DNA from: an uncultured Bacteroidales bacterium
GTDB lineage: Bacteria; Bacteroidota; Bacteroidia; Bacteroidales; UBA932
Direction: 5' to 3'
Assembly (NCBI GenBank): GCA_905234485.1
Contig: CAJOHV010000015.1
Span: forward strand, 1-46,039
DNA length: 46,039 bases
Position 1 is the stretch's first letter. The number at the start of each line of letters is the position of its first letter. The position numbers and the translations under genes are program-made. The notes under the pieces are model-generated. The model searched no databases, was not told where the DNA came from, and was given only the letters and a program-made list of their open reading frames with translations. Positions 16,768 through 27,554 of the stretch are shown here, in pieces.

Positions 16768-18716
16768 GTACTAAGAAACCGAATAAAAAGGTAAAGACTA
16801 TCAGAGTCAACCTGTCCTGGTTCTATATCCTCCTTGTCGGAGGAATATTCTTCCTTCTGTTCAGGGACGGCAGCAAAGCCAATCCCCAGAAGGTGGAATG
16901 GGCCGAGGTTCAGGAGATGGTCCTCAGCGGTGATGTGAAGGACATCCACTTCATCCGCAACGACCTCAAGGGCACGATCACTATCAAGCCCGACCGCATA
17001 GAGCAGTACAAGAACCGCTTCGGCGGGGAAGTGCCGGCCAAATCGCCGCACTTCAGTTTCCTTGTGTCCGCCACCTTCGATGCCGAGCGCGAGTTCGGTG
17101 AACTGAACGCTCAGTTGGACGAAGCGCAGCGCGTTCCCATCATCATGGAGCACGACTCCAAGATCTGGGACGGAGTCCTTCAGTGGACCCTGCCTCTGCT
17201 TCTTCTGGTCGTTTTCTGGATCTGGATGTTCCGCGGAATGAACCGCGGGATGGGCGGTCCCGGTGGCCAGGGCGGCGGAATGAACCCCTTCAATGTGGGT
17301 AAGGCTCAGGGCAAACTGACCGACAAGAACAAGGTCAACGTCACATTCAAGGACGTAGCGGGCCTTTACGGCGCAAAAGAAGAGGTGGTGGAGATAGTGG
17401 ATTTCCTCAAGAATCCTCAGAAGTACACCGCTCTCGGCGCCAAGATCCCCAAGGGAGCCCTTCTCGTAGGTCCTCCCGGCACCGGTAAGACCTTGCTCGC
17501 CAAGGCTGTAGCCGGCGAAGCCAACGTGCCTTTCTTCAGCATCAGCGGCTCCGACTTCGTGGAGATGTTCGTCGGCGTGGGCGCAAGCCGTGTCCGCGAC
17601 CTCTTCCAGCAGGCGAAGGAGAAAGCCCCGTGCATAGTCTTCATCGACGAAATCGACGCCGTCGGCCGCGCCCGTGGCAAGAACGCCGGTTTCTCCGGCA
17701 ACGACGAGCGTGAGAACACACTCAATCAACTCCTCACGGAGATGGACGGCTTCGGCACGAACAGCGGCGTGATAGTGCTCGCCGCCACCAACCGCGCTGA
17801 CATTCTGGACAAGGCTCTTATGCGCGCCGGCCGCTTCGACCGCCAGATCCATGTGGACCTGCCCGAACTCAAGGAGCGCGAGGAGATCTTCCAGGTGCAC
17901 CTCAAGGGTCTCAAACTAGATCCCGGCTTCGACGTGACCTTCATGGCCAAGCATACCCCCGGCTTCAGCGGCGCGGACATAGCCAATGTCTGCAACGAAG
18001 CGGCCCTCACAGCCGCTCGCAGGGGCAAGAAGAAGATCGAGCAGCAGGACTTCCTGGATGCCGTAGACCGCATCATCGGCGGCATAGAGAAGAAGAGTTC
18101 GATCATCACCCCGTTCGAGAAGAAGAGCATAGCGCACCACGAAGCGGGCCACGCAGTGGTGAGTTGGCTGCTCCCGCACGCCAGTCCGCTCTTCAAGGTC
18201 ACCCTCATCCCTCGCGGAAGCGCGCTCGGCGCAGCCTGGTATCTGCCGGAGGAGCATAAACTCCACACCAAGAGCCAGATGATGGACGAGATGTGCTCGC
18301 TGATAGGCGGCCGTGTGGCGGAGGAGATGCTCAACGGCGAGCCCTCTACCGGCGCTCTTAACGACCTCGAGCGCCTTACCCTGATGGCCTACGCGATGAT
18401 CCAGTACTACGGTATGTCAGACAAGGTGGGCAACCTCAGTTTCTATGACAGCACCGGGGCCCGTGGCTACGAATTCACCAAGCCCTACTCGGAGAAAACC
18501 GCCGAGATGATGGACGAAGAGGTGAAGAAACTCGTCAAGGAGATCCACGACAAGACCCTCAAACTCCTCACGGAGCACAAAGAGGGCTGGGAGGCAGTAG
18601 CCAACCTCCTCCTGGAGAAGGAAGTCATCTTCGCGGACGACGTGGAAGCCATCATCGGACCGAAGGTAAAACCTGAAGGAGAAAAGATCCCCGATCAAGT
18701 CGGGGATGACAAATAA
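16764..18716 (+). CDS. ftsH: ATP-dependent zinc metalloprotease FtsH
   Basis: Membrane-bound AAA+ protease that removes damaged membrane proteins and short-lived cytosolic ones. The 650 residues comprise a first membrane helix (about 18-33), a periplasmic domain, a second helix (about 136-155), a Gly-rich linker, the AAA+ module with Walker A GPPGTGKT at 236-243, Walker B IVFIDEID and the second region of homology ending in GRFDR, and the peptidase zinc site HEAGH at 459-463. The start is ATG 16764, overlapping rsfS. The final residues ([10 protein letters not shown]) are not typical: they are encoded by a REP-like palindrome (18687-18707) that has become part of the gene. Confidence 0.97.
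   Translation: MSTKKPNKKVKTIRVNLSWFYILLVGGIFFLLFRDGSKANPQKVEWAEVQEMVLSGDVKDIHFIRNDLKGTITIKPDRIEQYKNRFGGEVPAKSPHFSFLVSATFDAEREFGELNAQLDEAQRVPIIMEHDSKIWDGVLQWTLPLLLLVVFWIWMFRGMNRGMGGPGGQGGGMNPFNVGKAQGKLTDKNKVNVTFKDVAGLYGAKEEVVEIVDFLKNPQKYTALGAKIPKGALLVGPPGTGKTLLAKAVAGEANVPFFSISGSDFVEMFVGVGASRVRDLFQQAKEKAPCIVFIDEIDAVGRARGKNAGFSGNDERENTLNQLLTEMDGFGTNSGVIVLAATNRADILDKALMRAGRFDRQIHVDLPELKEREEIFQVHLKGLKLDPGFDVTFMAKHTPGFSGADIANVCNEAALTAARRGKKKIEQQDFLDAVDRIIGGIEKKSSIITPFEKKSIAHHEAGHAVVSWLLPHASPLFKVTLIPRGSALGAAWYLPEEHKLHTKSQMMDEMCSLIGGRVAEEMLNGEPSTGALNDLERLTLMAYAMIQYYGMSDKVGNLSFYDSTGARGYEFTKPYSEKTAEMMDEEVKKLVKEIHDKTLKLLTEHKEGWEAVANLLLEKEVIFADDVEAIIGPKVKPEGEKIPDQVGDDK
18687..18707. repeat. REP-like palindrome inside the ftsH 3' end
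   Basis: ATCCCCGA, five-base loop TCAAG, TCGGGGAT: an eight-pair perfect hairpin. I recall very similar short palindromes as dispersed repeats between genes in many bacterial genomes. Here it lies within ftsH and supplies its last codons, ending seven bases before the stop and next gene start. No second copy was noticed in this window. Confidence 0.6.
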
Positions 18717-19552
18717 TGAACGAATTAACGAAACGTATCGTATTCGGCGCATTGTTCGCTGCGATAGTGGTGGTGGGAACAGTGGTCCTGCCGCCGCTAT
18801 TCCATTTGCTGATGGCCTTCGCTATAGCCTGGACCCTGCACGAATTCTTCGCGATGTCGGTGGGGAAGAGCGGCTTTATCGCCGAACGCGTCCTCGCTAT
18901 CCTCGGCGCCGAACTTCTTTACGCTTTCCTCGTCCTTTATAAAACCGGAGTTCTCACCCAGTTAAGCCTTATCTCCGTCGCCTTCATACCGGTCTTCCTG
19001 CTTATGATAGTTCCTATCTGGCATAAGGACCACTCCAACCACGGCAAATTGGCTTACATTTTCGCCGGCTTGGGTTACATAGGTTTCCCTATGGCGCTTG
19101 TTCCCGTCCTCCAGTATCACGCCGGAGAGCAGGACGGCTGGCTCATACTCGGGCTGCTTCTGACTATCTGGGTATCCGATGTGGGCGCATACTTCATAGG
19201 CACCGCGCTGGGGCAGCGCCCGAACAGCATCAAGCTCGCCCCCGCGATTTCGCCTAAGAAATCGCTTTGGGGGCTCGCAGGCGCCGTGCTGTTCGGCGTG
19301 GGCAGCGCGGTGGCATTGCACTACCTCGGAGTCTTCAAGTTCCCTCTGGCGCATTCTATGGTCATCGGCGGCATAGCGAGTCTCGGCGGCCTTCTCGGCG
19401 ACCTCGTGGAGAGTATGTGGAAGCGTTATTTCGGTGTGAAGGATTCAGGAAATCTGATTCCCGGCCACGGCGGGCTCTACGACAGGCTGGACAGTGCGAT
19501 TATCGCGCTCCCCATGATCACTGTTTATCTGGCTGCAGCCGGTCTTCTCTAA
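18716..19552 (+). CDS. cdsA: Phosphatidate cytidylyltransferase
   Basis: Makes CDP-diacylglycerol from CTP and phosphatidic acid, the precursor of all phospholipids. The 278-residue integral membrane protein has about seven to eight hydrophobic segments. The C-terminal family signature is complete: SMWKRYFGVKDSGNLIPGHGG followed by LYDRLDS, holding the catalytic Asp residues. The start ATG shares a base with the ftsH stop (TAATG), so the two are coupled. Tail to tail, it overlaps ispG by 35 bases. It is the last gene of the rsfS operon. Confidence 0.95.
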   Translation: MNELTKRIVFGALFAAIVVVGTVVLPPLFHLLMAFAIAWTLHEFFAMSVGKSGFIAERVLAILGAELLYAFLVLYKTGVLTQLSLISVAFIPVFLLMIVPIWHKDHSNHGKLAYIFAGLGYIGFPMALVPVLQYHAGEQDGWLILGLLLTIWVSDVGAYFIGTALGQRPNSIKLAPAISPKKSLWGLAGAVLFGVGSAVALHYLGVFKFPLAHSMVIGGIASLGGLLGDLVESMWKRYFGVKDSGNLIPGHGGLYDRLDSAIIALPMITVYLAAAGLL

Positions 19553-20792
19553 TCAGTTCGAGCAGTTTATCCACTGCTTCGCTTTCGGGGACGTGCTTCA
19601 AGACGGGCACGTTCTTTTTGTATATGCTCACCTTGCCGCCGCCTTCACCCACGTATCCCCAGTCGGCATCGGCCATCTCGCCCGGGCCGTTCACTATGCA
19701 GCCCATGACGGCGATGACTATGTCCTTAAGCCCGACGGTCTTGGCCTTCACCTCTTCGAAGGCCTTCTGAAGGTCGTACATAGTGCGTCCGCAGCCGGGG
19801 CAGGCGATGTATTCGGGCTTGTAGAAGCGCCTCCGCGCGGCCTGCATAATCTCGTCGCGAAGGTAGGGTTCCACCTCGTCCGGTATCTCGTCTATCTCGC
19901 GGTTCATAAGTTTCGGTCCCCATGTGCACGCGGCATCGAGCATGCGCAGTTCGCGCTCGGGCAGTTCGGGCATCGCGCAGCCGCTGTAGCGGGCGGCCAG
20001 ATACTGAGCCACCGGCAGTTCGTTGACAGGGTCCTCCGTGAGCGAGACGCGTATGGTGTCGCCTATGCCTTCTTCCAGCAGGGTAGCGATGCCCACGCAC
20101 GATTTGATACGGCCGCTGTCGCCGTTGCCCGCTTCGGTCACACCGACATGGAGAGGGTAGACCTTGCCCTCTTCCTTCATCATACGGACGAGAGCGCGGT
20201 AGGCCTGAACCATAGTCACGGTGTTCGAGGATTTGAGCGAGATTACCACCCGGTCGAACGAGGCTTCGGAGCACATCCGCACCCACTCCATCGCGGCTAT
20301 GGCCATCGCCTCGGGCGTGTTGCCGTAGCGCTCGGTGATGTAGGCCCCGAGCGAACCATGGTTCACGCCGATGCGTATGGCGGTGCCGCTGCGCTTGCAG
20401 ATTTCGATCAAGCGGGCGAACTGCTCCCGCGCGGTTTCGTGGTCTTTATGGAAGTTGCCGGGATTGATGCGGACTTTATCCACGAAAGGAGCCACTTCCA
20501 GGGCCGTAGCAGAGGAGAAGTGTATATCGGCTACTATCGGGGTTATAATTCCCTCAGAACGCAGTTTTTCGCGTATTGCGCGGATGTGCGGCACATCTTG
20601 CAGGCCGGGCACGGTGATGCGTATCATCTGGGCGCCCGCGTCCACCATCCTGCGGCACTGCTGGAGAGTGCCCTCGATGTCGAAGGTGTGCGTGTTGCAC
20701 ATCGTCTGGACCACGATGGGATTAGAGCCGCCCAGGAGCAGCGGGCCGGTGCCTATCGCGACCTCACTGGTTGTAAGCCTTGTTCGTGCCAT
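19518..20792 (-). CDS. ispG: 4-hydroxy-3-methylbut-2-enyl-diphosphate synthase IspG
   Basis: The penultimate enzyme of the MEP isoprenoid pathway, a [4Fe-4S] protein. The 424-residue sequence has the TIM barrel start (PIVVQTMCNTHTFDIEGTL, VADIHFSS, KVRINPGN) and the C-terminal cluster domain with three Cys and the Glu ligand (IACPGCGRT and MGCIVNGPGE), ending in WGYVGEGGGKVSIYKK. Motifs are of the plant/Bacteroidota long type, which normally carries an extra middle domain and exceeds 550 residues. Here only about 60 residues link barrel and cluster domain. It is the last gene of the pfp-to-ispG row; its start overlaps the OMP gene by 29 bases and its 3' end overlaps cdsA. Confidence 0.95.
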   Translation of the reverse strand: MARTRLTTSEVAIGTGPLLLGGSNPIVVQTMCNTHTFDIEGTLQQCRRMVDAGAQMIRITVPGLQDVPHIRAIREKLRSEGIITPIVADIHFSSATALEVAPFVDKVRINPGNFHKDHETAREQFARLIEICKRSGTAIRIGVNHGSLGAYITERYGNTPEAMAIAAMEWVRMCSEASFDRVVISLKSSNTVTMVQAYRALVRMMKEEGKVYPLHVGVTEAGNGDSGRIKSCVGIATLLEEGIGDTIRVSLTEDPVNELPVAQYLAARYSGCAMPELPERELRMLDAACTWGPKLMNREIDEIPDEVEPYLRDEIMQAARRRFYKPEYIACPGCGRTMYDLQKAFEEVKAKTVGLKDIVIAVMGCIVNGPGEMADADWGYVGEGGGKVSIYKKNVPVLKHVPESEAVDKLLELIREDRLQPDKQ

Positions 20793-21642
20793 ATACTATC
20801 TCGTAAGCCTCTCGTTTAAGGTCCTGACGGGTCTTGCCGTAGCGTTTGCCCAGCGGGATGTTGATGCCCGCGGAGAAGATGTAGTCGAAGGGATATGCGA
20901 AGCGCCAGTAATACTTGTTCCTGTCTTCATAGCCTGAGCCTGCGGGGAACTGGCTGTCGGGCTCGAAGATGCTGGACCAGCCGTAGCGCAACTGCGCCAT
21001 CACGAACAACTCTACCGGCCCCAGGAAGACGCCCATACCCACTCCGCCCTGAAGGCCATAGTCTATCTGGCGGTCGCTGTCGTACCAGGTGTTTTGGTAG
21101 TTCGGATCCACATAGTCGCCGAAGCGCTCCACATTCAGGCGGTAGCCGCCGTAGAGACCGATTTCGCCGAAGAACTTCATCCAGCGGGTGTCGTAGTGGA
21201 TCATCGCCAGGAAAGGCACTTCCACCACCTGCATCTTGATTCTTCGCGACCGCTCTTTGTAGTAGCGGTCTTCTTCCTTTCTGGCGTAGTAGCCTTCGTG
21301 GCCGAACTCAATGCCTATCTGCCACGCGAAGTAGGGAAGATAGTCGAACATCTTTTCGTAGTGAGTGTAGCGTAGCGAAGCATATCCCGGATAGTAGTAA
21401 TGGTGCTGGCGGAAGACCGCGGGGTTGAGTTGCATATAGGTGGAGGTCACTCCAAAACTCACCCCGATCGAGGAGTAATTGTTAAGGTCAGGCACCTTGA
21501 TCTGCACGGTGTCCAGATAGACTTCCTCACGGATGACCGCATTGGTATCCCTGGGCGCTTCTATCTCGGACTCGAAATACTGACCGTACAGGGCAGTTGA
21601 AGCGAAAAACGCGATTAATGACAGTAACCTTCTCATACTCAT
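20764..21642 (-). CDS. Outer membrane beta-barrel protein, unknown function
   Basis: A 292-residue exported protein. A signal peptide covers about residues 1-20 (RRLLSLIAFFASTALYG/Q). The rest alternates aromatic and glycine-rich strands (SIGVSFGVTSTYMQLNP, FFGEIGLYGGYRLNVE, YGLQGGVGMGVFLGPVELFVMAQLRYGW, YIFSAGINIPLG), as expected of a small outer membrane barrel. The last 25 residues are charged and do not end in the usual aromatic. Its start overlaps the stop of the upstream lipoprotein gene (ATGA), and its own 3' end overlaps ispG. The function is not recognisable; the tight linkage suggests a shared transcript with the lipoprotein. Confidence 0.75.
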   Translation of the reverse strand: MSMRRLLSLIAFFASTALYGQYFESEIEAPRDTNAVIREEVYLDTVQIKVPDLNNYSSIGVSFGVTSTYMQLNPAVFRQHHYYYPGYASLRYTHYEKMFDYLPYFAWQIGIEFGHEGYYARKEEDRYYKERSRRIKMQVVEVPFLAMIHYDTRWMKFFGEIGLYGGYRLNVERFGDYVDPNYQNTWYDSDRQIDYGLQGGVGMGVFLGPVELFVMAQLRYGWSSIFEPDSQFPAGSGYEDRNKYYWRFAYPFDYIFSAGINIPLGKRYGKTRQDLKREAYEIVYGTNKAYNQ

Positions 21643-23453
21643 TGCTTTATAAGATCAGGGACATTAATCGTCTGATTCACTTCCACCGCTTCGGGGATGT
21701 CGATGAACTCCTGTCCGTCCTCCATCTTGAAGAAGTTCACGTTCTCCGGCATCCTTCGGGTCAGAAGGTCGCCTGTGTCTATCATCGAGTTGCTGTTCAC
21801 ATCCTCGGTGATGCGTATCGAGTACTTACCCTTCTTCAGATAAGGGAAGCGGAGTTCCTTGTTTTCAGTAATGGTGTATGAGCGGAGAACCTTATCGCGC
21901 TTTTCGCTCAGAAGATCCACTATCAGGGTTCCGCTGACGCCGGTCAGGCTTACGGTAAGCGTGCTGAGTTTCTCGTCAGTGGGGAGGGTGACCTTCACCT
22001 CGGTGCTGTCTGAATAGAATCCGTTTATGTCGCGGAAAGCCCTGTGGGGCACCTTCATAAAGTACTCGTAGCCGGGAAGGAGAGTTTCCTTCGGCATCAG
22101 TTTGTACTTACGCACGTCCAGGGTGTCGCGGGTGACCGTAAACTCTCCCTGTATGTCCTTCTGCTTGGGATTCAGGTAGTGGAACTTGAGCGAATCGAAG
22201 TTCTCGTAGATGATGGGGTATGTGAAGGAAAGGGTGAAGCCTTCCTGTTCCACCAGTTCGGAGGTCGCTTCAAGTTTGAACACGCAGGTGGTGTCTTCAT
22301 GCTTGAGGCTCTTGCGGTAGTTGTAATCGTTGCGCTGCTTGCGGGGAAGCGCGCCCTCGATAAAGAGAGGATAATGCTCCACAACAGGCTCCAGTGTGTG
22401 TGTGGAGTCATTGGTCTTGCGGTAGTTCACATAGATCTGGAGCGTGTCGGGCACGGGCCTGCGGTCGTTGATCCATATCTCCAGGCTATCCTGGCGGAGG
22501 TTGAACTGAGTGATGAGCCTGTCCGCCTTGTAACCCTTAATCCAGAGGGAATCGATCCAGGCGTCCTTGGCCATAAACGAGATGAAGGCGTAGCGCTCAG
22601 CCGTGCGGCCGTGGTTCTTGAGGAACTGGCGAGTGGGCTCTTCCTTGAACATCTTGAGCGTGTACTGGCTCTCGCGGGCCCTGCACTCAAGAGTGTCCTT
22701 CATATCGTATTTCTGGAGTTCCTTGAGGGTATCGTTAACCACCATCACAGGATGGATCAGAGAGTCGATAAATGCGATCTGCTCGGTCTCCATCTGGTAG
22801 ATGTTGTCGTTGTTCTCGTCCATGATGGCGTAAAGCCTGTAGAGCGTGTCCTCAAGGTAGGGTAGGGCGAAGTAACCCCAGTCGTCGGTCTTGACCGCGG
22901 CCGAGGGTCTGCTCTTGAACACCGCCGAATCCGTATGGTCTTTGTAGAGCATCACGGTGGCATTCTTCACAGGCTGGAGCGTGCTGCAGTCCAGCACCGT
23001 TCCGGTTATCATCAAAGTGTCGATGCTTTCGCCAGTGCTGAACACATATGCGTAGCCGGGGAACATATTACCCTCGTTGTTGTCCGCAATCGCGTCCGTG
23101 AAGTTCAGGGTGTAAGTGGTGTTAGGCTCAAGGTCTTCTTCAAACCAGACTATCACGCTCTTGCCCTTGATTTTGGACTTTGGCGGTTTCTGCTGAGGAG
23201 GCGAGAGGAAGATGTTGGTCGCAGTCTTGATCTTCACGTATTCGTCGAAGCCGAATTCGAACTTCGCGCCGTGAGTGGGGACCATCACCGAGCCCGGGAC
23301 GGGCTTGGTCCAATAAAGTGCAGGAGGTATCGTGTCCTTCGGACCGCCGGACGGAGACTGGGTCGTGTTCGCGCACGAATGCATGAAGAAAGTCGGGACC
23401 AAGACGATCGCGGCTATAATCAGGGGGGTGAGATTCTTCAGTTTTCCCATCAT
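21639..23453 (-). CDS. Ig-like domain lipoprotein (SbsA Ig-like)
   Basis: A 604-residue exported lipoprotein. The signal sequence ends in FFMHSC, with the modified Cys at 27. Next comes an Ig-like domain of the Big_5/SbsA kind (PPALYWTKPVPGSVMVPTHGAKFEFGFDEYV to NTTYTLNFTDAIADNNEG), then a carboxypeptidase-regulatory-like beta domain (ITGTVLDCSTLQPVKNATVMLYKD) and more beta repeats. ENVNFF and an acidic end (ADVNSNSMIDTGD-like, 'EDVNSNSMIDTGD') resemble Ca-binding loops. This type of protein often sits beside rel in Bacteroidales as far as I recall. Role unknown, probably envelope-related. It overlaps the rel C-terminal piece and the OMP gene by a few bases each. Confidence 0.8.
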   Translation of the reverse strand: MMGKLKNLTPLIIAAIVLVPTFFMHSCANTTQSPSGGPKDTIPPALYWTKPVPGSVMVPTHGAKFEFGFDEYVKIKTATNIFLSPPQQKPPKSKIKGKSVIVWFEEDLEPNTTYTLNFTDAIADNNEGNMFPGYAYVFSTGESIDTLMITGTVLDCSTLQPVKNATVMLYKDHTDSAVFKSRPSAAVKTDDWGYFALPYLEDTLYRLYAIMDENNDNIYQMETEQIAFIDSLIHPVMVVNDTLKELQKYDMKDTLECRARESQYTLKMFKEEPTRQFLKNHGRTAERYAFISFMAKDAWIDSLWIKGYKADRLITQFNLRQDSLEIWINDRRPVPDTLQIYVNYRKTNDSTHTLEPVVEHYPLFIEGALPRKQRNDYNYRKSLKHEDTTCVFKLEATSELVEQEGFTLSFTYPIIYENFDSLKFHYLNPKQKDIQGEFTVTRDTLDVRKYKLMPKETLLPGYEYFMKVPHRAFRDINGFYSDSTEVKVTLPTDEKLSTLTVSLTGVSGTLIVDLLSEKRDKVLRSYTITENKELRFPYLKKGKYSIRITEDVNSNSMIDTGDLLTRRMPENVNFFKMEDGQEFIDIPEAVEVNQTINVPDLIKQ

Positions 23454-23821
23454 AGATCCATTCTCACTACACTTTGTATGCCATCGATGCGGCTGAGCGA
23501 AGAAATAAGTTTCTCGAGAGTGTCGCGGTCGCCCACGAACAGTTCGATCGTGCCCTCGAAGATTCCGCCCTCGCTGCCCAGCACCAGCCTTCTCATGTTG
23601 ATATTCATGGACTGCGAAATCAATTGTGAGATGTCGCTGAGCATACCCACACGGTCCAGGCCCCTGAGGGAAATCTTCACGGGGAAGTCGGTCACGTGCG
23701 CAGCGTTCACCCAGCGGGGGACGGTGACTTTGTCGCCCCTGGTGCTGGCCTGACTCTCAGCCACCCTGCAGGACTTCTTGTGGACGGTGATAGAGCCGTC
23801 GGGATTAGTGAAGCCGACCAC
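23450..23821 (-). pseudogene. C-terminal ACT domain piece of split rel gene
   Basis: A 123-residue reading frame that continues the Rel protein in another frame. It starts VVGFTNPDGSITVHKKSC, then the ACT domain (FPVKISLRGLDRVGMLSDISQLIS to IDGIQSVVRMDL). The possible start is a GTG at 23821, which lies before the stop of the first piece (23805-23807), so re-initiation could make it as a separate polypeptide. Otherwise it is the detached tail of a broken gene. The regulatory ACT domain normally senses ribosome or amino acid state within the full-length enzyme. Confidence 0.75.
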
Positions 23822-25472
23822 GGTTGCAGCACGACGCGATTATGTACCTGATGCCTTCGTTGATTATTATCCTCGCCGCCTGGGTCTGATGGCCGTTCTT
23901 CAGTTCGATAATGTCCTCGGCCTTGGCGAGTATCTCGGGATCGTGGTCCCTGAAATAGTCCAGAATCTTGCGCTTGGCGTTGCGGGTCACCACGAAATCC
24001 AGCCATCCCAGCAGAGGGAAAGCGTTCTGCGCAGTGATAATCTCTATCTGGTCTCCCTGATGCAGCACGTGCGGCAGGGAACAGAGTTTCATATTGACCT
24101 TCGCCGCGATGGCGTGTTCGCCTATCTTGGTGTGGATGGCGTAAGCGAAGTCGAGGGCTGTGGCGCCTGAAGGCAGCGTGCGCTGCTCGCCCTTCGGGGT
24201 GAACACCACTATGTCCGAGGCCAGGAGGTCCTGATGGATTACATCGAGCAGTTCGAGCGAACCGAGATCCGGGCTCTTGATGATGTCCTGGATCTTCTCG
24301 AGCCATTTGTCCATCTCGCTGTCGTTCTCGGAGATGTAGCCGTCGCGTTTGTAGGCCCAGTGCGCAGCGATACCCCTTTCGGCGATATCGTCCATACGCT
24401 TCGAACGGATCTGGACTTCCACCCAGATTCCGCTCTTGCTCATAAGCGTACAGTGAAGGGCCTCGTAGCCGTTGTTCTTCGGGGTCTTGATCCAGTCGCG
24501 AAGCCTGTCCGGCTGATAGCGGTAGAGGCTCGTGATGGTGCTGAAGATGTCGTAGCACTGCTTGCGTTCCTTCACCGGGTCGTCCGAATTCGGATCGAAA
24601 ACGATACGCACGGCATAGAGGTCGTAGACCTGGTCGAAGGTGACGTGCTTGGTGCGCATCTTATGCCAGATGGAGTACGGGGTCTTGATTCTCTTCTTGA
24701 TCGAGAAGTTGTATCCTTCAGCGCGCAGTGCGGCCTCGATAGGGGCTATGAAGGCATCGATCTGCCTTCCGGTGGTGTCCACCTTCGCCTGGGTCTCGGC
24801 CTTTATTTCGGCATAGTCTTCCGGCTCTTTGTAGATGAGCCAGATGTTCTCCATCTCGGACTTGATGCTGTAAAGGCCCAAACGGTGCGCCAGAGGGATA
24901 AAGAGGTACATGGTCTCGCTGAGGATCTTGTCCCTCTTGTGCTCGGGCATAAACTCTATCGTACGGCAATTGTGAAGACGGTCCGCAAGTTTGATCAGAA
25001 CGACTCTGACATCGTCGTTCATCGTAAGGAGTATCTTCTTGAAGTTCTCAGCCTGAAGGCTTTCCGTCTGGTAGCCGTTCTGCTTGGTCCTGTCCTCTTC
25101 GTCGAGGACGTTTTTCATCTTGGTCAGACCATCCACCAGCGAAGCCACCTTGGGCCCGAAGAGATCCTTGATGTCCTCCACCGTGTACTCCGTGTCTTCC
25201 ACCACGTCGTGCAGGAGGGCGGCCACTATCGACTTGTAGCCAAGGCCTATGTCCGAGACCACTATCTTCGCCACCTGGATGGGGTGGATTATGTATGGCA
25301 CACCCGAACGCCTGCGCACGTCTTTGTGCGCTTCGTTGGCGAAGTCGAAGGCCTTCTGGACCACCTTGAACTCATCCTCCGTACGGCAACGCGCCTTGGC
25401 CGCTTCAGCCAGGGATTCCCATTCCTTCTTGATGAGGTCGAAATCTTCTTTGGTAAACTCCGTGGATTTCAT
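23805..25472 (-). CDS. Bifunctional (p)ppGpp synthase/hydrolase, truncated by frameshift
   Basis: Rel/SpoT enzymes make and degrade the alarmone (p)ppGpp. This 555-residue frame holds the HD hydrolase domain (YIIHPIQVAKIV, LLHDVVEDTEYT, LADRLHNCRTI), the synthetase domain (KTPYSIWHKM, DLYAVRIVFD, NNGYEALHC, EVQIRSKRMDDIAERG) and the TGS domain (VFTPKGEQRTLPSGATALDFAYAIHT). It reads IIASCCN and then runs out of frame to RGRLH and a stop. In relatives CCN continues as PxPGD before VVGF. Here that stretch is missing with a loss of reading frame, and the ACT domain follows separately. Intact length would be about 730. The catalytic parts look functional. It lies six bases after ligA. Confidence 0.88.
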   Translation of the reverse strand: MKSTEFTKEDFDLIKKEWESLAEAAKARCRTEDEFKVVQKAFDFANEAHKDVRRRSGVPYIIHPIQVAKIVVSDIGLGYKSIVAALLHDVVEDTEYTVEDIKDLFGPKVASLVDGLTKMKNVLDEEDRTKQNGYQTESLQAENFKKILLTMNDDVRVVLIKLADRLHNCRTIEFMPEHKRDKILSETMYLFIPLAHRLGLYSIKSEMENIWLIYKEPEDYAEIKAETQAKVDTTGRQIDAFIAPIEAALRAEGYNFSIKKRIKTPYSIWHKMRTKHVTFDQVYDLYAVRIVFDPNSDDPVKERKQCYDIFSTITSLYRYQPDRLRDWIKTPKNNGYEALHCTLMSKSGIWVEVQIRSKRMDDIAERGIAAHWAYKRDGYISENDSEMDKWLEKIQDIIKSPDLGSLELLDVIHQDLLASDIVVFTPKGEQRTLPSGATALDFAYAIHTKIGEHAIAAKVNMKLCSLPHVLHQGDQIEIITAQNAFPLLGWLDFVVTRNAKRKILDYFRDHDPEILAKAEDIIELKNGHQTQAARIIINEGIRYIIASCCNRGRLH

Positions 25473-25478
25473 ACACTG

Positions 25479-27554
<2,076 letters not shown>

